DNA of 64,000 bases from Tamarix chinensis (taxonomy: Eukaryota; Streptophyta; Magnoliopsida; Caryophyllales; Tamaricaceae), in contig CM060173.1 in NCBI GenBank assembly GCA_030549775.1, forward strand, positions 34,905,110 to 34,969,109. Reading direction: 5' to 3'. The position numbers were made by a program, and so were the translations under genes. Below the pieces are notes generated by a model. The model saw only the letters and a list, made by a program, of their open reading frames with translations. It was not told the origin of the DNA and ran no database searches. Of the stretch, positions 24,105-36,377 are shown piece after piece (the first letter of the stretch is position 1; each line of letters begins with the position of its first letter).

Positions 24105-26136
24105 AACAATTTAACACCCAAGGTCTTCCCGATTCCTTTTTCCTTACCTTCTTCTTCCCTTTCCTCTGACTTCTTCTCAACCCTTCATTTTTTTCTAAGC
24201 ACTTATTTTCTTCTTTAGATGAGAGTCCTATCTCCACCCCTAGATTCCATGTGGCTCTTGATTCTTCTTTCTCTTCCTCCTCTATCCTGTGTTTGACAAT
24301 CTCATTACCCATCATATCCATTCCTTCAAGTAAATGAGCCCCTAATAAAATGCCATTGTCCCCTTCAGAACCTGGTGGGGCATTTAAACTTAGACTTATG
24401 GATCCCTCTTCCCCATTTTCCTCTTGCTGCATGTTCTCCTTCTCTTGAAGTGAATTATGGTTCTTTCTTAATTTCTTTTGCCATTTCCTATCCTCCACAA
24501 TATGCATCTCTCCCTCCAAATTTTGCCCGACACACACTATTTTGGTGATGGCTGTGTCGGTGGATACCTCTCCCCTATCAACCTCTCGGCTTCTTACTAT
24601 TAATTGCATTTCGGCAGCCTCACCGACAACCATCTTTTCCCCAGACAAAGCCCCTTCTTCCCAGGTGTATATACCTCTATTAGACTCTTTGACTCCTGCC
24701 CATTCCTTACCACAAATATCCTCTAATAATTCTCCCTCCCCCCAATGTTTCTTTCGCCTCTTTTCAACACTGTACTCAGAACCTATCTCCACGCCTGCCG
24801 AATTTCCTTCCCTCCTAGAAGACAGCACCTACACGCTTTGATTGCTGGACCATTAGACTTCATCTCCTGTGTCAATCAGACTTCCACCACACTGTCTATT
24901 GACCTCCCCGGACGACGACCCAACCGACCGGATCTCCTGTTGTTCCAGCTTGTTCTGCTGCCATGGTAAGAAGTGTTGGCCTATTTCCTACGCCACCACC
25001 ACCACCTCTTTCCCTTCAACACACACCAGAAACTTATCTCTAATCTCCTCTAGGTTGTTTGTGTCTATCAACACCCTCGCAGCTTCCATCGAATCCCCAA
25101 AGTCTTTAAGCTCTTCCCAGCACACCCATCTCCCCTATGGTTTTGCCATTTCCTTAATAGCCTCTTAATTCCACGCCATCACCAGGATTCCCCTTATCTC
25201 CACCCATGTCTTCCTTATGACACAATTATCCTTAGTTTGCCAATTTCAAACGATTGGGAAAGAATCTCGCAACATGCTATCCTCCTACAAGGCTTTAGTT
25301 TTTTCATCTACAGATTCAAGAGTGATAAGAAATTTATACCTGCCAAGGCTTCTAACTCTGCAGATTGTGCTCCACGAGCTCATGAGTAGTTGAATGACTA
25401 GTTCCGATAGCAAAGGTTGTAGGGATTCCACAATGATGCTTCTCTTCAGCCATTCCATTTCCTTCACCATCGTTGGGACTTTGATACTCCTCATCTTGTC
25501 GTTTCCATTTTGTCTCGACGATCCTTCTCCTCCTATAACCTTTGCGTATGTTCTCCCATCCCGCATCACAGCTTTCCTTTCCTCGTATCCTGCATGTTTG
25601 TTCGCCTTCTCCCCTCCAGCCCATTGGTATTGCATGTTTTGCGTGCTTCCTACTTTCCTCCCAAACCTTGCCATTTTTACGTGCAATTTTATCCCATGCA
25701 GCAAAACTTGATCAAATCTCCTTACTACCTCCTGTGCTTCCTTCTCGCCCTTGTATCTGACAAAACCGAAGCGGAGGGTTGAGGCTCTTCTAATCTTACG
25801 GCTGATGATCACGTCCTCCACCTTCCCAGCCTCGTAGAACATTTCTTTTTCCTCCTTATCTTTTACCTCCTTTCCTATGTTATCAATGAATACTATAACC
25901 CACCCGTACTCACTCTGTGGGCTTATCCTTTTCCAGTCCTCCTTTCCCCGATTGGTGAAATGGTACCTATTCCCCAACCTGTAATAATCCTGTTGCCTTC
26001 TCGTATCAAGGAAGTTTGGGTTGTAGTGGCAGCGAACCGGCTGAGTGTGTGGATGGGTGGCTATGTAATTTTTGTTGGTGTATGTCAGATACATCTCCGG
26101 TAGGGTTGGTCGAGTATTGGAGTAAGGTTCTTTCAT
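23998..26136 (-). pseudogene. LINE ORF1 (RRM-containing), frameshifted
   Basis: The open part 26136-25285 (283 codons) encodes an RNA-recognition motif: RNP2-like VIVFIDNIG (about residues 80-88) and RNP1-like LRFGFVRYK. A basic linker follows. Downstream, in shifted frames (about 25285-24900), lie pieces such as WVEIRGILVMAW and DSMEAARVLI, resembling the DUF4283-type region of plant LINE ORF1. The tail 24828-23998 is a charged, acidic region with no domain I know, ending inside the start of ORF2. ORF1 proteins bind the element's RNA. At least two frame breaks make it non-functional. Confidence 0.7.
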
Positions 26137-29100
26137 GTAGCTTTGTTTTGTTGGGCATCATACCACCCGTAAATGGCTTTGCCGAAACTCTATAGTCATA
26201 CATTAATATATTTTATTTTAAATATGTCACCAAATGTAATTATTATTTCAAATACATTCTGTAATATCCTGTTTTCTCAAATCCTATCTACCATATGTGA
26301 TTAGTCTAGTAACAAATCTTTGAAAAAATATGTATATTATATTATCAAATTTTATTCCATTCGTGTTAATTTTTTATAAATTTTTCGTCGATCATTTCTC
26401 TTATATGAAAAAAAACAAATTTATTACAACTACACCGATTCTTGTGTTTTTACTATTTTGGATCCGTTAAAAATTTATGAATCAATCTAAAAATATTTTT
26501 TAGGTCATTCATCCATTCTATTCATTCATTTTTTATCCATTCCTTTTAAATTGATAAATTGCCAAAAAAATCCATTTACTCTATTGGATGTTTTTAACCA
26601 TTTTTTCCATTTTTAATCCATTGGTCATCAAAAAAATTCAGAGACTAAATATTTTATATATATGGTTTTCTAAAAATACTCCACATCTATATGTGATAAT
26701 TTGAACCTCCTGTTATTAGTTTTGTGCATTTGCAAATGAATTTACTACTGTGAATTTTCTGGTTTTGCCATTTTTATCATTTTCCATATGTCGAGCTTCA
26801 AACCAAATTCGATACCCAAGATTTTTATATATTTTACTTTCTAAAATTATTCCATATCTTTCCATAATTTTTATAATTTTTGGGACTCAATTGATATTTT
26901 TACCAATAAGTGCACATTATTGGACTTTCTTACAATTTAATTAAATGTAATAAGTATAATTTTAGGACATTCTTCTTACACACTCAGTTATTGTCTAACC
27001 TCTCTCTTATACCCCTAATCCTAACACTCAAGTGAGGCTAAAGTAAAAACAAAAAAGACACTCTACTCTTTTACCTATTAGATCTCATTTTCTTTTTGCT
27101 TAATCGTGCATTGAATTACAAAATACACATAAAATCATAAGTTTTCAATAGTATTCAAAGTTGATTTCTTTCCAACTTGCAAAAACTCACTCTCTCTCTA
27201 TATGGTTCTTTAATTCCTTTGGTTTTTATTTTGTATAAAATATTGCATTACATACTACAACTCCATACCATTTTCATCCCTAAAATAGAGCTCATTCAAG
27301 CTTCTTCTAAACCAAGCTTTCGCTTTCCAACTAGCTTCACAACTACAGCGTTGCTATTTTTTTTTTGTGATTTCCAGCAACAACCACTTGTCGAACTCTC
27401 TTTATATACCTTATATTCCTTTTTTTTATTGTTCCTTGAATGTTATACATTAGCTAGAAACCATTATCAACCACGAAATGGTGCCCCGCACCTCATCTTT
27501 TTCCTCTTCTATCTACCGTGCAGAGCAAATTTGAAATTTTTGTTGCAGCTGTTGCGTGTGATGCAGTAGGGATTTCATGCCTTTCATCCACTCTTTTCTC
27601 CTTGGTTTCCTTCCAATTAACCCTACAAAACCTTGATCTATCATTCATTATTGGTTGTTAATTGTTGGTTGTTTTGTGGTGGTTTTTAAGCCTCCAAATT
27701 TGAGAGTAACTTTTCCATTTCACATCTTCCATTTCAATTCCTTTCTTTCCCATTTTTCTATTTATTAATCTTGGTATATCTAACTCTTTTATGTTCTATT
27801 CTTGAAGGTGGCTAAGTGGGTTTAAAGAAGGAATTGCTAGATTCCTTATTTTAGCTTTCTTGAGGAGCTTAGGAATTTTGGTAACTAAACTAACATTTAG
27901 AAATAGGATTTTATACTAGGTGTATTATATGTTTTTTTATCCATGACTAGCTTTATTTTAATTATAAGAATGAAATAATATCTTAAAAAATCTTTTATGA
28001 CATGTGTACATTTCTATCTTATGTGTATAAGCATAAATATCTAATGAGAAGATGGTTTGTGTCATTTTTATATGTTATTATGCTTGCCGGAAAGGTGATG
28101 AATATTTAGTAAAGTAGTGATGAATTTTTAATTGAGACGTGTTGAATTTTTAGCAAAGTTGTGATGAGTATACCTAGATACGAGTAGTTTAGCTTGCATC
28201 CTTATTATTTTATATGAGTTTTTGTTTATTCAAATTTATCTAAGTATTCTATTGCATGTATAATAGGGTAAAGAAGCTAGGAAATGAGTTTTGGATCATT
28301 TTGGAGATGAAATAATATTTTTTAAGGTTTATACATATTCAACCTTGGGTACATTGGGAAATATAGGTTGTTTTTAAAGTTTCAAGTGCACCATTGTATT
28401 AACTAGATCTTTTAAATAAAATCTACTATATGGTATGTAAGAGTTTGATGTTGTTAAGAGTAAGTTATGAATTTTAGAAGTTCAATGTAATTTTAGGTAA
28501 ATAAGGGCATTTTGGCCATTACATGTAAATTCTTGAAATTTTGAGACCTAAGTGGATATTATGTTAATAAAATAAGTTAAATGGAAAATTTTTACACTTA
28601 GTTGACATTTGATGAGTAGACTCAGAGATCTTAATTAAAATAATTTATTAAGCAAGAAAAAGAAAAGGAGAAATACACACTTTAGGTACATTGAGTATAC
28701 TTAGAATTTTATCTTGTTGTCCTATTTATATTTCATCCTAAGAAAATTATTGGTGAAGTATAATCCTTTTAGAATGAAATATATATCTCTTTATATTAAC
28801 GTAAATTAATTAGCTTTAAAGTTATTTTAGTCAATTTTTGTGCCTTTAGACTAGTTATTTTATTTGGCCTTATATGTGAACCCTTGGTTGAATTAGATGT
28901 TGGTTATTGAACCTTGTCCCAAATAATTGGATTTAATGTATATTAATGTTAAATTTCATTAGGTCTTTCATTGCATGAAACTTGAACTTTAATGTCTTAA
29001 TAATCTTATTTTGGCTTTAATGATTTATATGCTCAATTAGGCCTTAATGGCATATTAATGGGCCTTTGTGCTCTAAATGGTTTGAACCTTGATTACTCTA

Positions 29101-30367
29101 TAGATTAAGTGTGTGGATAATATCAGAATTTACTAAAATAATTGGCTTATGTTCATATATATAATTTAGTGATATTTTCTGGGAATTTGTTTTTATTTCA
29201 CCTAAATCTTGGATAAGGCATTAATCACTTAAAGTGAAAAATCTTTAATCAAGACTTATATCACTCACGGTAGCTATCCGAGTTAGGTTTGGTATTTACT
29301 TGGTACCATTTTAGTGTTTTATTTTTTGTGATTCCTAGGTGCCTTATGAGGTTTAATGAAATGCCCTGAAAATTTTAATTTTATTATTTATTATTAAATA
29401 ATATTTTATTATAAAAATTAATTAAATAATTTATTTTGTTAAAATAAAGGAAATTAATTAGGGCAAATTAATAAGAAATTTTATAAATATTTTAATTAGA
29501 GAAAATTTGGGTATTTTAACTAATTAAAGATTTTAATTTGAAAATTAATTAAATAAATTAATTTATTTAAATTAAGACAGAGAAAATAGTTTCAAATTAA
29601 TATTAAATTTATAAATAATTTAATGGAAGAAAATTAGAGTGGTTTGTTAATTAAAATGGAATTTATGAAAAATCTTTTAAAAATCTTAATTTAGCCTAAA
29701 AAGGGATTTAAATATTATTTTTTTTAAATATTATTATTTTTAAATATCCCAAATATTCTATTTAATATAATGAACCCAACCCACTATTTTTATTTTTTCT
29801 TTTTCTTTCCTCCATTTTCTTTCTTTTCTTTCTTTTTCTTTCTTTTCTTCTTTTTCTTTTTCTCTTCTCCTGATTGGGCCTAGAGCGCGGCCCAATCCTT
29901 CCTTTTCTCCTTTCCTTCAGCGGCCCAGAGCTCCGTGCCACGCTTCGTTTCTCTTTCCCTAAAAATGCATCGTTAAGTTTAAAAAAAATTTAGTCGTCGC
30001 GCCCGGCCGATCTCCTCCCTTTTTTTTTCCTTATTTTCTTTCCCTCGAACCGCCTGTCCAGCCCACATTTCTTGCTCCTCCTTTCTTCTTCCTCGACGCC
30101 ATCGACTGTAAGTGCACCGCAGCCACCAGCAAAATTTCGCTGGCGACTACGCATGTTCGCTGCCCATTTTCTCCCCCTCTCTTCCACGTTGACTCACTGA
30201 CCACACCTGCCTGCCCATTCCCTTCTCCTCGCATGTTTCCCTTTTCCTAACCAACTATCTGCCACATTTTTTTTTTAATTTCACCGGCAACCATTGCCGC
30301 CGGCACACCTAACTGACCTGTCGATCCTCCCGTTCTCCCCCTTTGACCTAATCCACCCTTTTCCTCC

Positions 30368-30375
30368 TATAAATA
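30368..30375 (+). promoter_or_regulatory. LTR A TATA box
   Basis: TATAAATA within CTATAAATACCCCCTACCA. The same box with the same right flank occurs in LTR B at 48361 and, weaker (CATAAATACC), at 37225, so it is probably the LTR promoter and fixes the plus orientation. Confidence 0.6.
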
Positions 30376-31202
30376 CCCCCTACCATACAATCGAGCTTTT
30401 GCCCGAAACCCAACTCTTCCCGACCTTTCCATTGCCTCCCCTTCAGACACCTCTTCCGCTACCTCCGGCCAACTCTGCCGCCAACTACGCCCACAAACTC
30501 ATCCTTGCATCGCCCTATAACTACCTAAACCTCCCTTATCTCTCGATTTTTCCTCCATAAGCCACCCTAGCTGTGCGAAGTCCCCTTCCCAATCAACCTA
30601 TTTCTCCATCTCCACCGCCCTTCGCTCCGCCCTTAGCCACCACTTCTACCACTTCTTTCACCTCCCAAATTATTCTACAGGCCACCCTCTACCTTTCCAT
30701 ACCCCTTTTTTTCTCTTGCTCCCTCTCCTCCTCTCTTTCTCTCCTTCTTCTCCATTTGGCCACTGCCGCCACCGCCGTGCGCCACCACCTCCATTCTGCT
30801 CCTCTCCCTCTAGGCACTTAAACAGCCCAAATTCCACCTCCATTCTCCCTATCTTTTTCCCAACATTCAACTTTTCCCTTTTTCTTCTCTTTTTTTGGCC
30901 GCCGCCACCGTGCACCACTGTCGGTGCCGCCTATCCCCACCAGCCTAAGGTTGAACCCTAGACCCTCTCAGCCCTTTTCCCTATTTTTACAAGCCTTAAA
31001 TAATTTTGTTTTATTTATTATAATATAAATCCTATTATTATTATTATTATTTCCATTTTTAATATGTATTATTATTTTTATTAATATTAATGTTTTTATT
31101 ATTATTCTGTTGAAGGCTGAATCTCTATTGTAATTTTTAATTCGATTTTAGCACTATTACCCTTATTATTTCTATTATTAATATTAATATGTTATAAGTA
31201 TA

Positions 31203-31203
<1 letters not shown>

Positions 31204-31241
<38 letters not shown>

Positions 31242-31242
31242 T
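31204..31242. repeat. (ATT)n microsatellite
   Basis: An uninterrupted ATT tract in LTR A. Confidence 0.95.
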
Positions 31243-31384
31243 CCTATTTTGAATTTCTGTTATTCTTATTCCATTATTATTAATACAAATAATAATGTTA
31301 TTATTATTATTGTTAATAATGTTATTATTGTTATTTTTATTATTAATACAAATAGTGTTGTTAATAATATTATTATTGTTGTTG

Positions 31385-31424
31385 TTATTATTATTATTAC
31401 TACTACTACTACTACTACTACTTC

Positions 31425-31494
<70 letters not shown>

Positions 31495-31496
31495 TT
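31385..31496. repeat. (ATT)n-(ACT)n-(ATT)n compound microsatellite
   Basis: A short ATT run, about eight ACT units, then about 22 ATT units. The poly-isoleucine and poly-leucine reading frames here are artefacts. Confidence 0.95.
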
Positions 31497-31742
31497 AAGT
31501 GTTAGTATTATTATTTTATATAGGGCTGAAACCCTATTGTACTTATTTTAAATTTTAGTAGTAGTATTATAAATATCATGCCTTATTATCATTAGGGTTA
31601 TTATATTTTTATTATTCTTAGTATTTATTCTTATTAATGTTATTATTATTATTATTATTTATTAATTTATTATTATTCATTGTAGGGTGGAAACCCTACT
31701 TCTTTTTATCTTCGATCATTATCTTTACTATTATTACCATTA

Positions 31743-31762
31743 CGATGATGATGATGATGATG

Positions 31763-31804
<42 letters not shown>

Positions 31805-31805
31805 T
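31743..31805. repeat. (GAT)n-(TTA)n compound microsatellite
   Basis: About six GAT units, then about 14 TTA units, in LTR A. Confidence 0.95.
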
Positions 31806-32479
31806 CATCACAATTATTATTACTAAATTTGGTTATTTATTTTAGTATTATTATTATTAGTATTATTTTAGTAAAGGGGCTGAAGCCCTTATTTCACTAT
31901 GTTTTGGAGCAATGTCATTTTTATTATTATTGTTACTATTTTTACTATCCTTGTTAATATTAATATTGGTATTATTTTTGGTATTTTTGCTATTATTATT
32001 TTAATATTTTATCAAAATCCTAGTCTTATATTAAGTTAGTGATTAATAGTATTTTTAATAGGAGGGAGTCTAATTTTAGCTTTTCCCTCATAATAGGTAA
32101 AACTAGTCGAAGCCCTAAGGAGGTATAGGAGCGTGCTCTAAGACCGGTGTCATTTTAGGAAAGGGGTGTGAAGGCCTTTTGAGTGCATATATACATTATG
32201 TGCTTCGCATGCTGTGTATCCTATGTTTATTATTATAATTATTTCGTATATGGTATGACGTGGAGTTCAAGCATGTTCTTGTGTTGTTATATGGCATGTG
32301 TATTATTTATATATGATGATATGTGTTGTGGCCCTGTAAGACATGCATGTGAGGGTGTTGATGTGGTTTGTGTGGGAGAAAGGATGAAAAAGGAGGATGG
32401 AGAAAGAGGTTGACCAAGGGAGGTGAGTTGACCTAATTATTTTAATGATTCATGAGTGGAAGAATAAAATGGAGAATTT

Positions 32480-32735
32480 TAAGGTTTCGTGTGAGAGAAT
32501 CTAATTTATGATTTTTATGGTTTTATGTGGGAGAATATAATTTATGGTTTTATATGGGAGAATCTAATTTATGGTTTTGTATGGGAGAATATAATTTATG
32601 GTTCTATTTAGGAGAATCTAATTTATGGTTTTTTGTGGGAGAATATAATTTATGGTTTTATATGGGAAAATCTAATTTTATGTCTTTGTATGGAAGAATC
32701 TAATTGATGGTTTTATATGAGAGGATCAATACTAG
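32480..32735 (+). repeat. Minisatellite, about 29-30 bp unit, LTR A
   Basis: Eight or nine units resembling TTATGGTTTTATATGGGAGA with AATCTAA or AATATAA endings stand head to tail. Confidence 0.85.
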
Positions 32736-32814
32736 GGTGTGGCATGGATGAATCTTTGGTTTTGTGTGGATTGAATTTAGGGTTTTGTATGACGGAATCT
32801 TGGGTTTTGTACGG

Positions 32815-33125
32815 TGGTATTAATGGTTGCATGGTGGTATTAATGGCTGTATAGTGGTATTAGGGTTTGCATGGAGGTAATGTTGCATGGCGGTATTAAG
32901 GTTTACATGGTAGTATTAGGGTTTGTATGGTTATATTAATGGTTGCATAGTGGTATTAGGGTTTGCATGGTGGTATTAATGGTTGAACAGTGGTGTTAGG
33001 GTTTGCATGGTGGTATTAATGGTTGCATAGTGGTATCGGGGTTTGCATGTTGGTAATAATAGTAGCATGGTGGTATTAATGGTTGTATAGTGGTATTAGG
33101 GTTTGCATGGTGGAGTTAGGGTTTT
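32815..33125 (+). repeat. Minisatellite, about 19-22 bp unit, LTR A
   Basis: Units alternate between TTGCATGGTGGTATTAATGG and TTGCATAGTGGTATTAGGG, giving a higher-order dimer of about 40 bp repeated roughly seven times. Confidence 0.85.
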
Positions 33126-33544
33126 GCATGGGAGTTAAGGATTTTATGGGATTTAGGGTTGTATGAAAAGTTTGAGAGGTTGCATGGGATGTGAAAAGTT
33201 TGCATTAGAGTGAAATATACCTATGAAAGGTTGATTTGGGATGTAAGGAAGGTAATGTAAGTGTTATTTAGGTGTTTGAACATTTTAGATGAAAAATAAT
33301 ACGTGGAGATTATATAAGGGTTCGTAGGAAACCGAACTAGGGTTTGTGTGGACAATTAGGGTTTGTGGTGGTTGCTTAGAATTTTTGTATTATCATGTGT
33401 GTTGGTGATTAAAGCGTAATTATGATGGTGGAATTTTATGATTTGTGATGTGTGAAGTATAAAGTGAATGATTCGTGCATGTCCATGGTGAAAGCTTTTG
33501 AATAAGATACTTAAGATATTAATTACGTAAAGTGGAAAATGTTG

Positions 33545-33895
33545 AACGGGCCTAGACCAATCCACTAGCATAATAGTGGCAGGGAATGTTTCCCTCGCGA
33601 CCGATCCATCGACTAAAATAGTGGCAAGCCATGTACCCTCGCAACCGATCCACCGGCTATTATAGTGGGGGATCTCGAGCTCAACAAAATCAAACCCTAC
33701 AGTTGCTAAGACATGGGAAAGACACTAATTACTTACAGTGGAACACCGTATGAGAAAGGCGCCAGACTGATCCACTGGCATGAAATAGTGGCAAGATATG
33801 TTACCCTCACGACCGATCCACCGACTAAAATAGTGGCAGGGCATGTACCCTTGCGACCGATCCGCCTGCTAAAATAGTGGGGTTCCCATACTCGT
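33545..33895 (+). repeat. Minisatellite with GACCGATCCACCGACTA core, LTR A
   Basis: About six imperfect units with the core CCGATCCACCGACTAAAATA, then GTGGCAGGGCATGTACCCTC, in two blocks separated by a short unique stretch. A single diverged unit remains in LTR B near 50610 (CAATCCACCGGCATAATAGT). Confidence 0.85.
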
Positions 33896-34512
33896 ATGGA
33901 CTTGATAAAGAACATGGTGTGAAAACATTTCGATAAAGGATTTATGAAGTAATTAATCTAAACTATATTGGATCTTGGCATTTTCACCTGATCGTACATT
34001 TGTCGTTATGTTATCATGATGGATTATGCTCTTTTACTTCTTCTGCATTATTTGTATGACTTTATGTGTTGGCCTTAGTGCTCGATTACCTTACTCAGTA
34101 CGTATCGTATTGATCACCTTTTTCATGGGTGTTGCTCATTCCCATGAGTAGTATGTCCTTCTGACTTTATGCAGGTGGATGAGACATCAGTCGAGGCTAA
34201 GTGTTGAACATGTTTTGGCTCAAAAATCGAGAGTTTCGTGGCCGTATTTCCTCTTCATGTGATTTTATATCGTTATGTTATTTCTTTTATATCGCATTTG
34301 TTCTTTTATGATTTATTATCTCGTATTGAGTTTTTAAAATAAACCTTTTATTGATTGTAAGAATATTCCCTTCGAGGAATTTTGATTTCGCATTTTGATT
34401 TCTATCTTATTATTGATTATAAACTTTTATGTGTACTATGATTTCTATGTTATGATCTTTTAATTCACTTTATGAACTCTTTGTTTGAGTTTAATATTAA
34501 TCTCTTTTTAGT

Positions 34513-34579
34513 CTTAGTACTTGGTACTGGAACGGTCGGAGTGAAGCAGTCTGGTACTAAGTGTAGCGGTAACATCCCC
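34513..34579 (+). other. LTR A hairpin and GCGGTAACATCCCC box
   Basis: Arms 34513-34520 (CTTAGTAC) and 34554-34561 (GTACTAAG) pair perfectly and are followed by AGCGGTAACATCCCC at 34565-34579. Confidence 0.65.
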
Positions 34580-35368
34580 AGAAGTCACGAGTTTTAATTT
34601 AAATATTTCTTTTATAATTTCCTTAGCTTTTTTTTAAAAAAAAAAAGGTAGTGAATTTTAGGGTGTTAAATCTAAGAGGCCCTATTTTACTCTATAGGTA
34701 TCTCGATATATTTTGCCCCTATAGGAGGTATGCATACTTAAGTGACTAGGTGTCCTGTTATTTAGTGGTCAAGTTATGTTTCTTGACATGCCAACTAGGG
34801 ATAGTAACATTTGAGTACTATATTAGTTGTTATAATTTCTTTGAGTCTCTATCCTTAAGTTAGTATAATATATTGGTTGTGATCACAATTATAAAATATA
34901 ATAATCAATGAATCCCCATCTATCCATACATTTGTATCACATTATTTTATACTTGATGGCGAGTTTTCTTCTTCTCAATTGACATTTATGTGTAAGCATG
35001 CTATCATCTTGATATAGCATGTTCTATTGATTTCTTTGCATTTTCTATTTCCTTCTTTTCATGTTTTACTGCTTTATTTATATACTTTATTGCTTTCTTT
35101 GCATGGGCCTTGTCCATAATGCTATTTCTTTAGGATAGTTGTGTTATTCAGTAGAAGATGCACAACGATACTAAACATTTGTAAACATTGTGTCACATAA
35201 ATATGATGATGATCCTACTGACCTTAAGGAAGCTCCTGAGGTAGAGTGATTTGAGTTTATTCCCTAGGGTTAGGACAATGAGTTATGTCTATCCATAGTT
35301 GCATGTCTTCTTCTATTTCTATCTATTTCTATAATTTTTGATTTATTTGTAGTAATATTTTAGCCTAG

Positions 35369-35425
35369 CACTTAGTATGAGGAATGTATGGAATAAACTC
35401 ATGCTAAGTGGATAGATAACACCCA
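35369..35425 (+). other. LTR D hairpin and box
   Basis: Arms 35369-35380 (CACTTAGTATGA) and 35399-35410 (TCATGCTAAGTG) pair over 12 positions with one G-U pair. GATAGATAACACCC follows at 35412-35425. Confidence 0.65.
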
Positions 35426-35493
35426 CTTTTTTTTTATATTAATGTGTTTGTTTAAAAATAAAAAAATTTAGTAGTAAATTTTGGGGTTTCACA

Positions 35494-35802
35494 CAACCAA
35501 ACAACTTACCATACTATTACACCATATATTATTACTTTATATTAGATTCAGATCATATATTAAGTTACTTAAATGGTACCTTAAACTCCCATGTCTATAG
35601 TTTATCTCAAATTTGAATACCAACAACTTTTAGAAGCATTAATATTGCTCATGCGTTATGATTGTCCAAGTGAGCATTTGTGGTAAGTTTTGATGGTTGG
35701 TTATGATCATAGTTCTAAAACAAAGAATTATTAATTGATCTTGATTTAATATTAATTTAGTAGTTCATTGGCTAAATGAGTTAAATGATGTGTGGTTAAT
35801 CA
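35494..35802. other. Unassigned AT-rich spacer
   Basis: About 310 bases between LTR D and LTR F. I see no gene or recognised repeat. Confidence 0.5.
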
Positions 35803-36377
35803 TGTAATACTCCCAATTTAAGCATATGAAAATTTCTTTAAAAAGAGTTGATTATTGAAGTTAAGCTATTAAAAACATACGGTATAACCGTCACCCTTAA
35901 TATAAGTCTAGTTCCTATACCTTTCTTACACTAAGTGTTAAAGCTAAAATATTTATCTATTTAAAATAAGAATAACTATTAACAAGAAGTAGAGAAATAT
36001 TTCATTAAAATATTAAATGGTTTCGATTATAAAATATCGGAAAAAAGAGTTACAATTGATAAGGGAAAGAAATATAGAATGGGACATAAGAATTCAAGGG
36101 ATATCAAAATCAAAATATGCAGGAGTGGACACTGTATAATCCTAACGCTTAATTCCCACCAAAAGCCATCAAGTTATACCCTTTAAATACTCTTACAAAG
36201 TAAAGATTGTCCGTTAAATAGACAAGGGACCATAAAACAAAACCCATCAGTATAATGGTATTGAGTAAACTAATACACGATAATAAAAATGCAAATATCA
36301 CATGGACCACATAGAAGGTAATACAAAGTATCATGACATAACACGTTAACTAGTACATGCCATAGCTAAGTACCACA
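35803..36377 (-). mobile_element. LTR fragment, family 1-like, copy F
   Basis: It begins TGTAATACTCCC with sequence following the order of the minus-strand LTR start at 44157 (TGTAACACCCC, then a GAAAATTTC segment, box, hairpin). The box region is at 35884-35895 and hairpin arms at 35896-35906 (CTTAATATAAG) and 35925-35935 (CTTACACTAAG), 9 of 11 pairing. It is cut at 36377 by LTR B. Any continuation after 51337 is too diverged for me to place. Confidence 0.6.

Larger units (their letters stand above)
20371..26200 (-). mobile_element. Long, decayed LINE (ORF1 and ORF2), antisense to MSL
   Basis: A near full-length L1-type plant retroelement. Its 3' tail is the A-rich run (T/C-rich on the plus strand, about 20371-20392). 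Reading down the minus strand: ORF1 (26136 to about 23998), ORF2 endonuclease (24104 to about 23400), linker, reverse transcriptase (about 22716-21510) and the zf-RVT-like C-terminus (21048-20467). ORF1 and ORF2 overlap by about 107 bases. Stops at 23631, 22716, 22470 and 21508 and a 1-base deletion near 22195 inactivate ORF2. No target duplication was identified, and the 5' boundary (about 26200) is approximate. It is the same family as the intronic LINE at 16624. Confidence 0.85.
29357..34670 (+). mobile_element. Solo LTR, family 2, copy A
   Basis: This LTR of about 5.3 kb starts TGAAATGCCC (decayed from TGTAATACCCC) and ends GGGTGTTAAA. Flanking pentamers TTTAA (29352-29356) and TCTAA (34671-34675) are a target duplication with one mismatch. 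It is homologous along its length to LTR B at 36378. Contents in order: AT-rich head, pyrimidine-rich block (29780-30900) with a TATA box at 30368, ATT microsatellites (31204-31805), three minisatellite arrays (32480-33895), and the 3' hairpin and box. ORFs across 29990-31957 and 33356-33915 are repeat-encoded and not genes. Confidence 0.8.
26260..35493 (+). mobile_element. Solo LTR, family 1, copy D (split by LTR A)
   Basis: It begins TGTAATATCCTG at 26260, matching the family start TGTAATACCCCG, and ends TTTTGGGGTTTCACA at 35493. Removing the nested LTR at 29357-34670 leaves about 3.9 kb, the usual family length. Left (GGTAGCTATCC near 29270) and right (GGCCCTATTTTACTCTATAG from 34679) halves join in the same order as in copy E (4770-4875). 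The flanking pentamers CATTC and CAACC match only partly, so the target duplication is doubtful. It is more diverged than the 9.5-kb element. ORFs at 26750-26944 and 27177-27569 are noncoding LTR sequence. Confidence 0.75.

Noticed and set aside
23053..25782. Plus-strand ORFs overlapping the LINE (for example 23713-23907, 24542-24969, 25394-25782)
   Set aside because: They are shadows of the minus-strand ORF1 and ORF2, with no domain of their own.
31249..31957. Long poly-isoleucine and poly-leucine ORFs
   Set aside because: They are translations of ATT/TTA microsatellites in LTR A.
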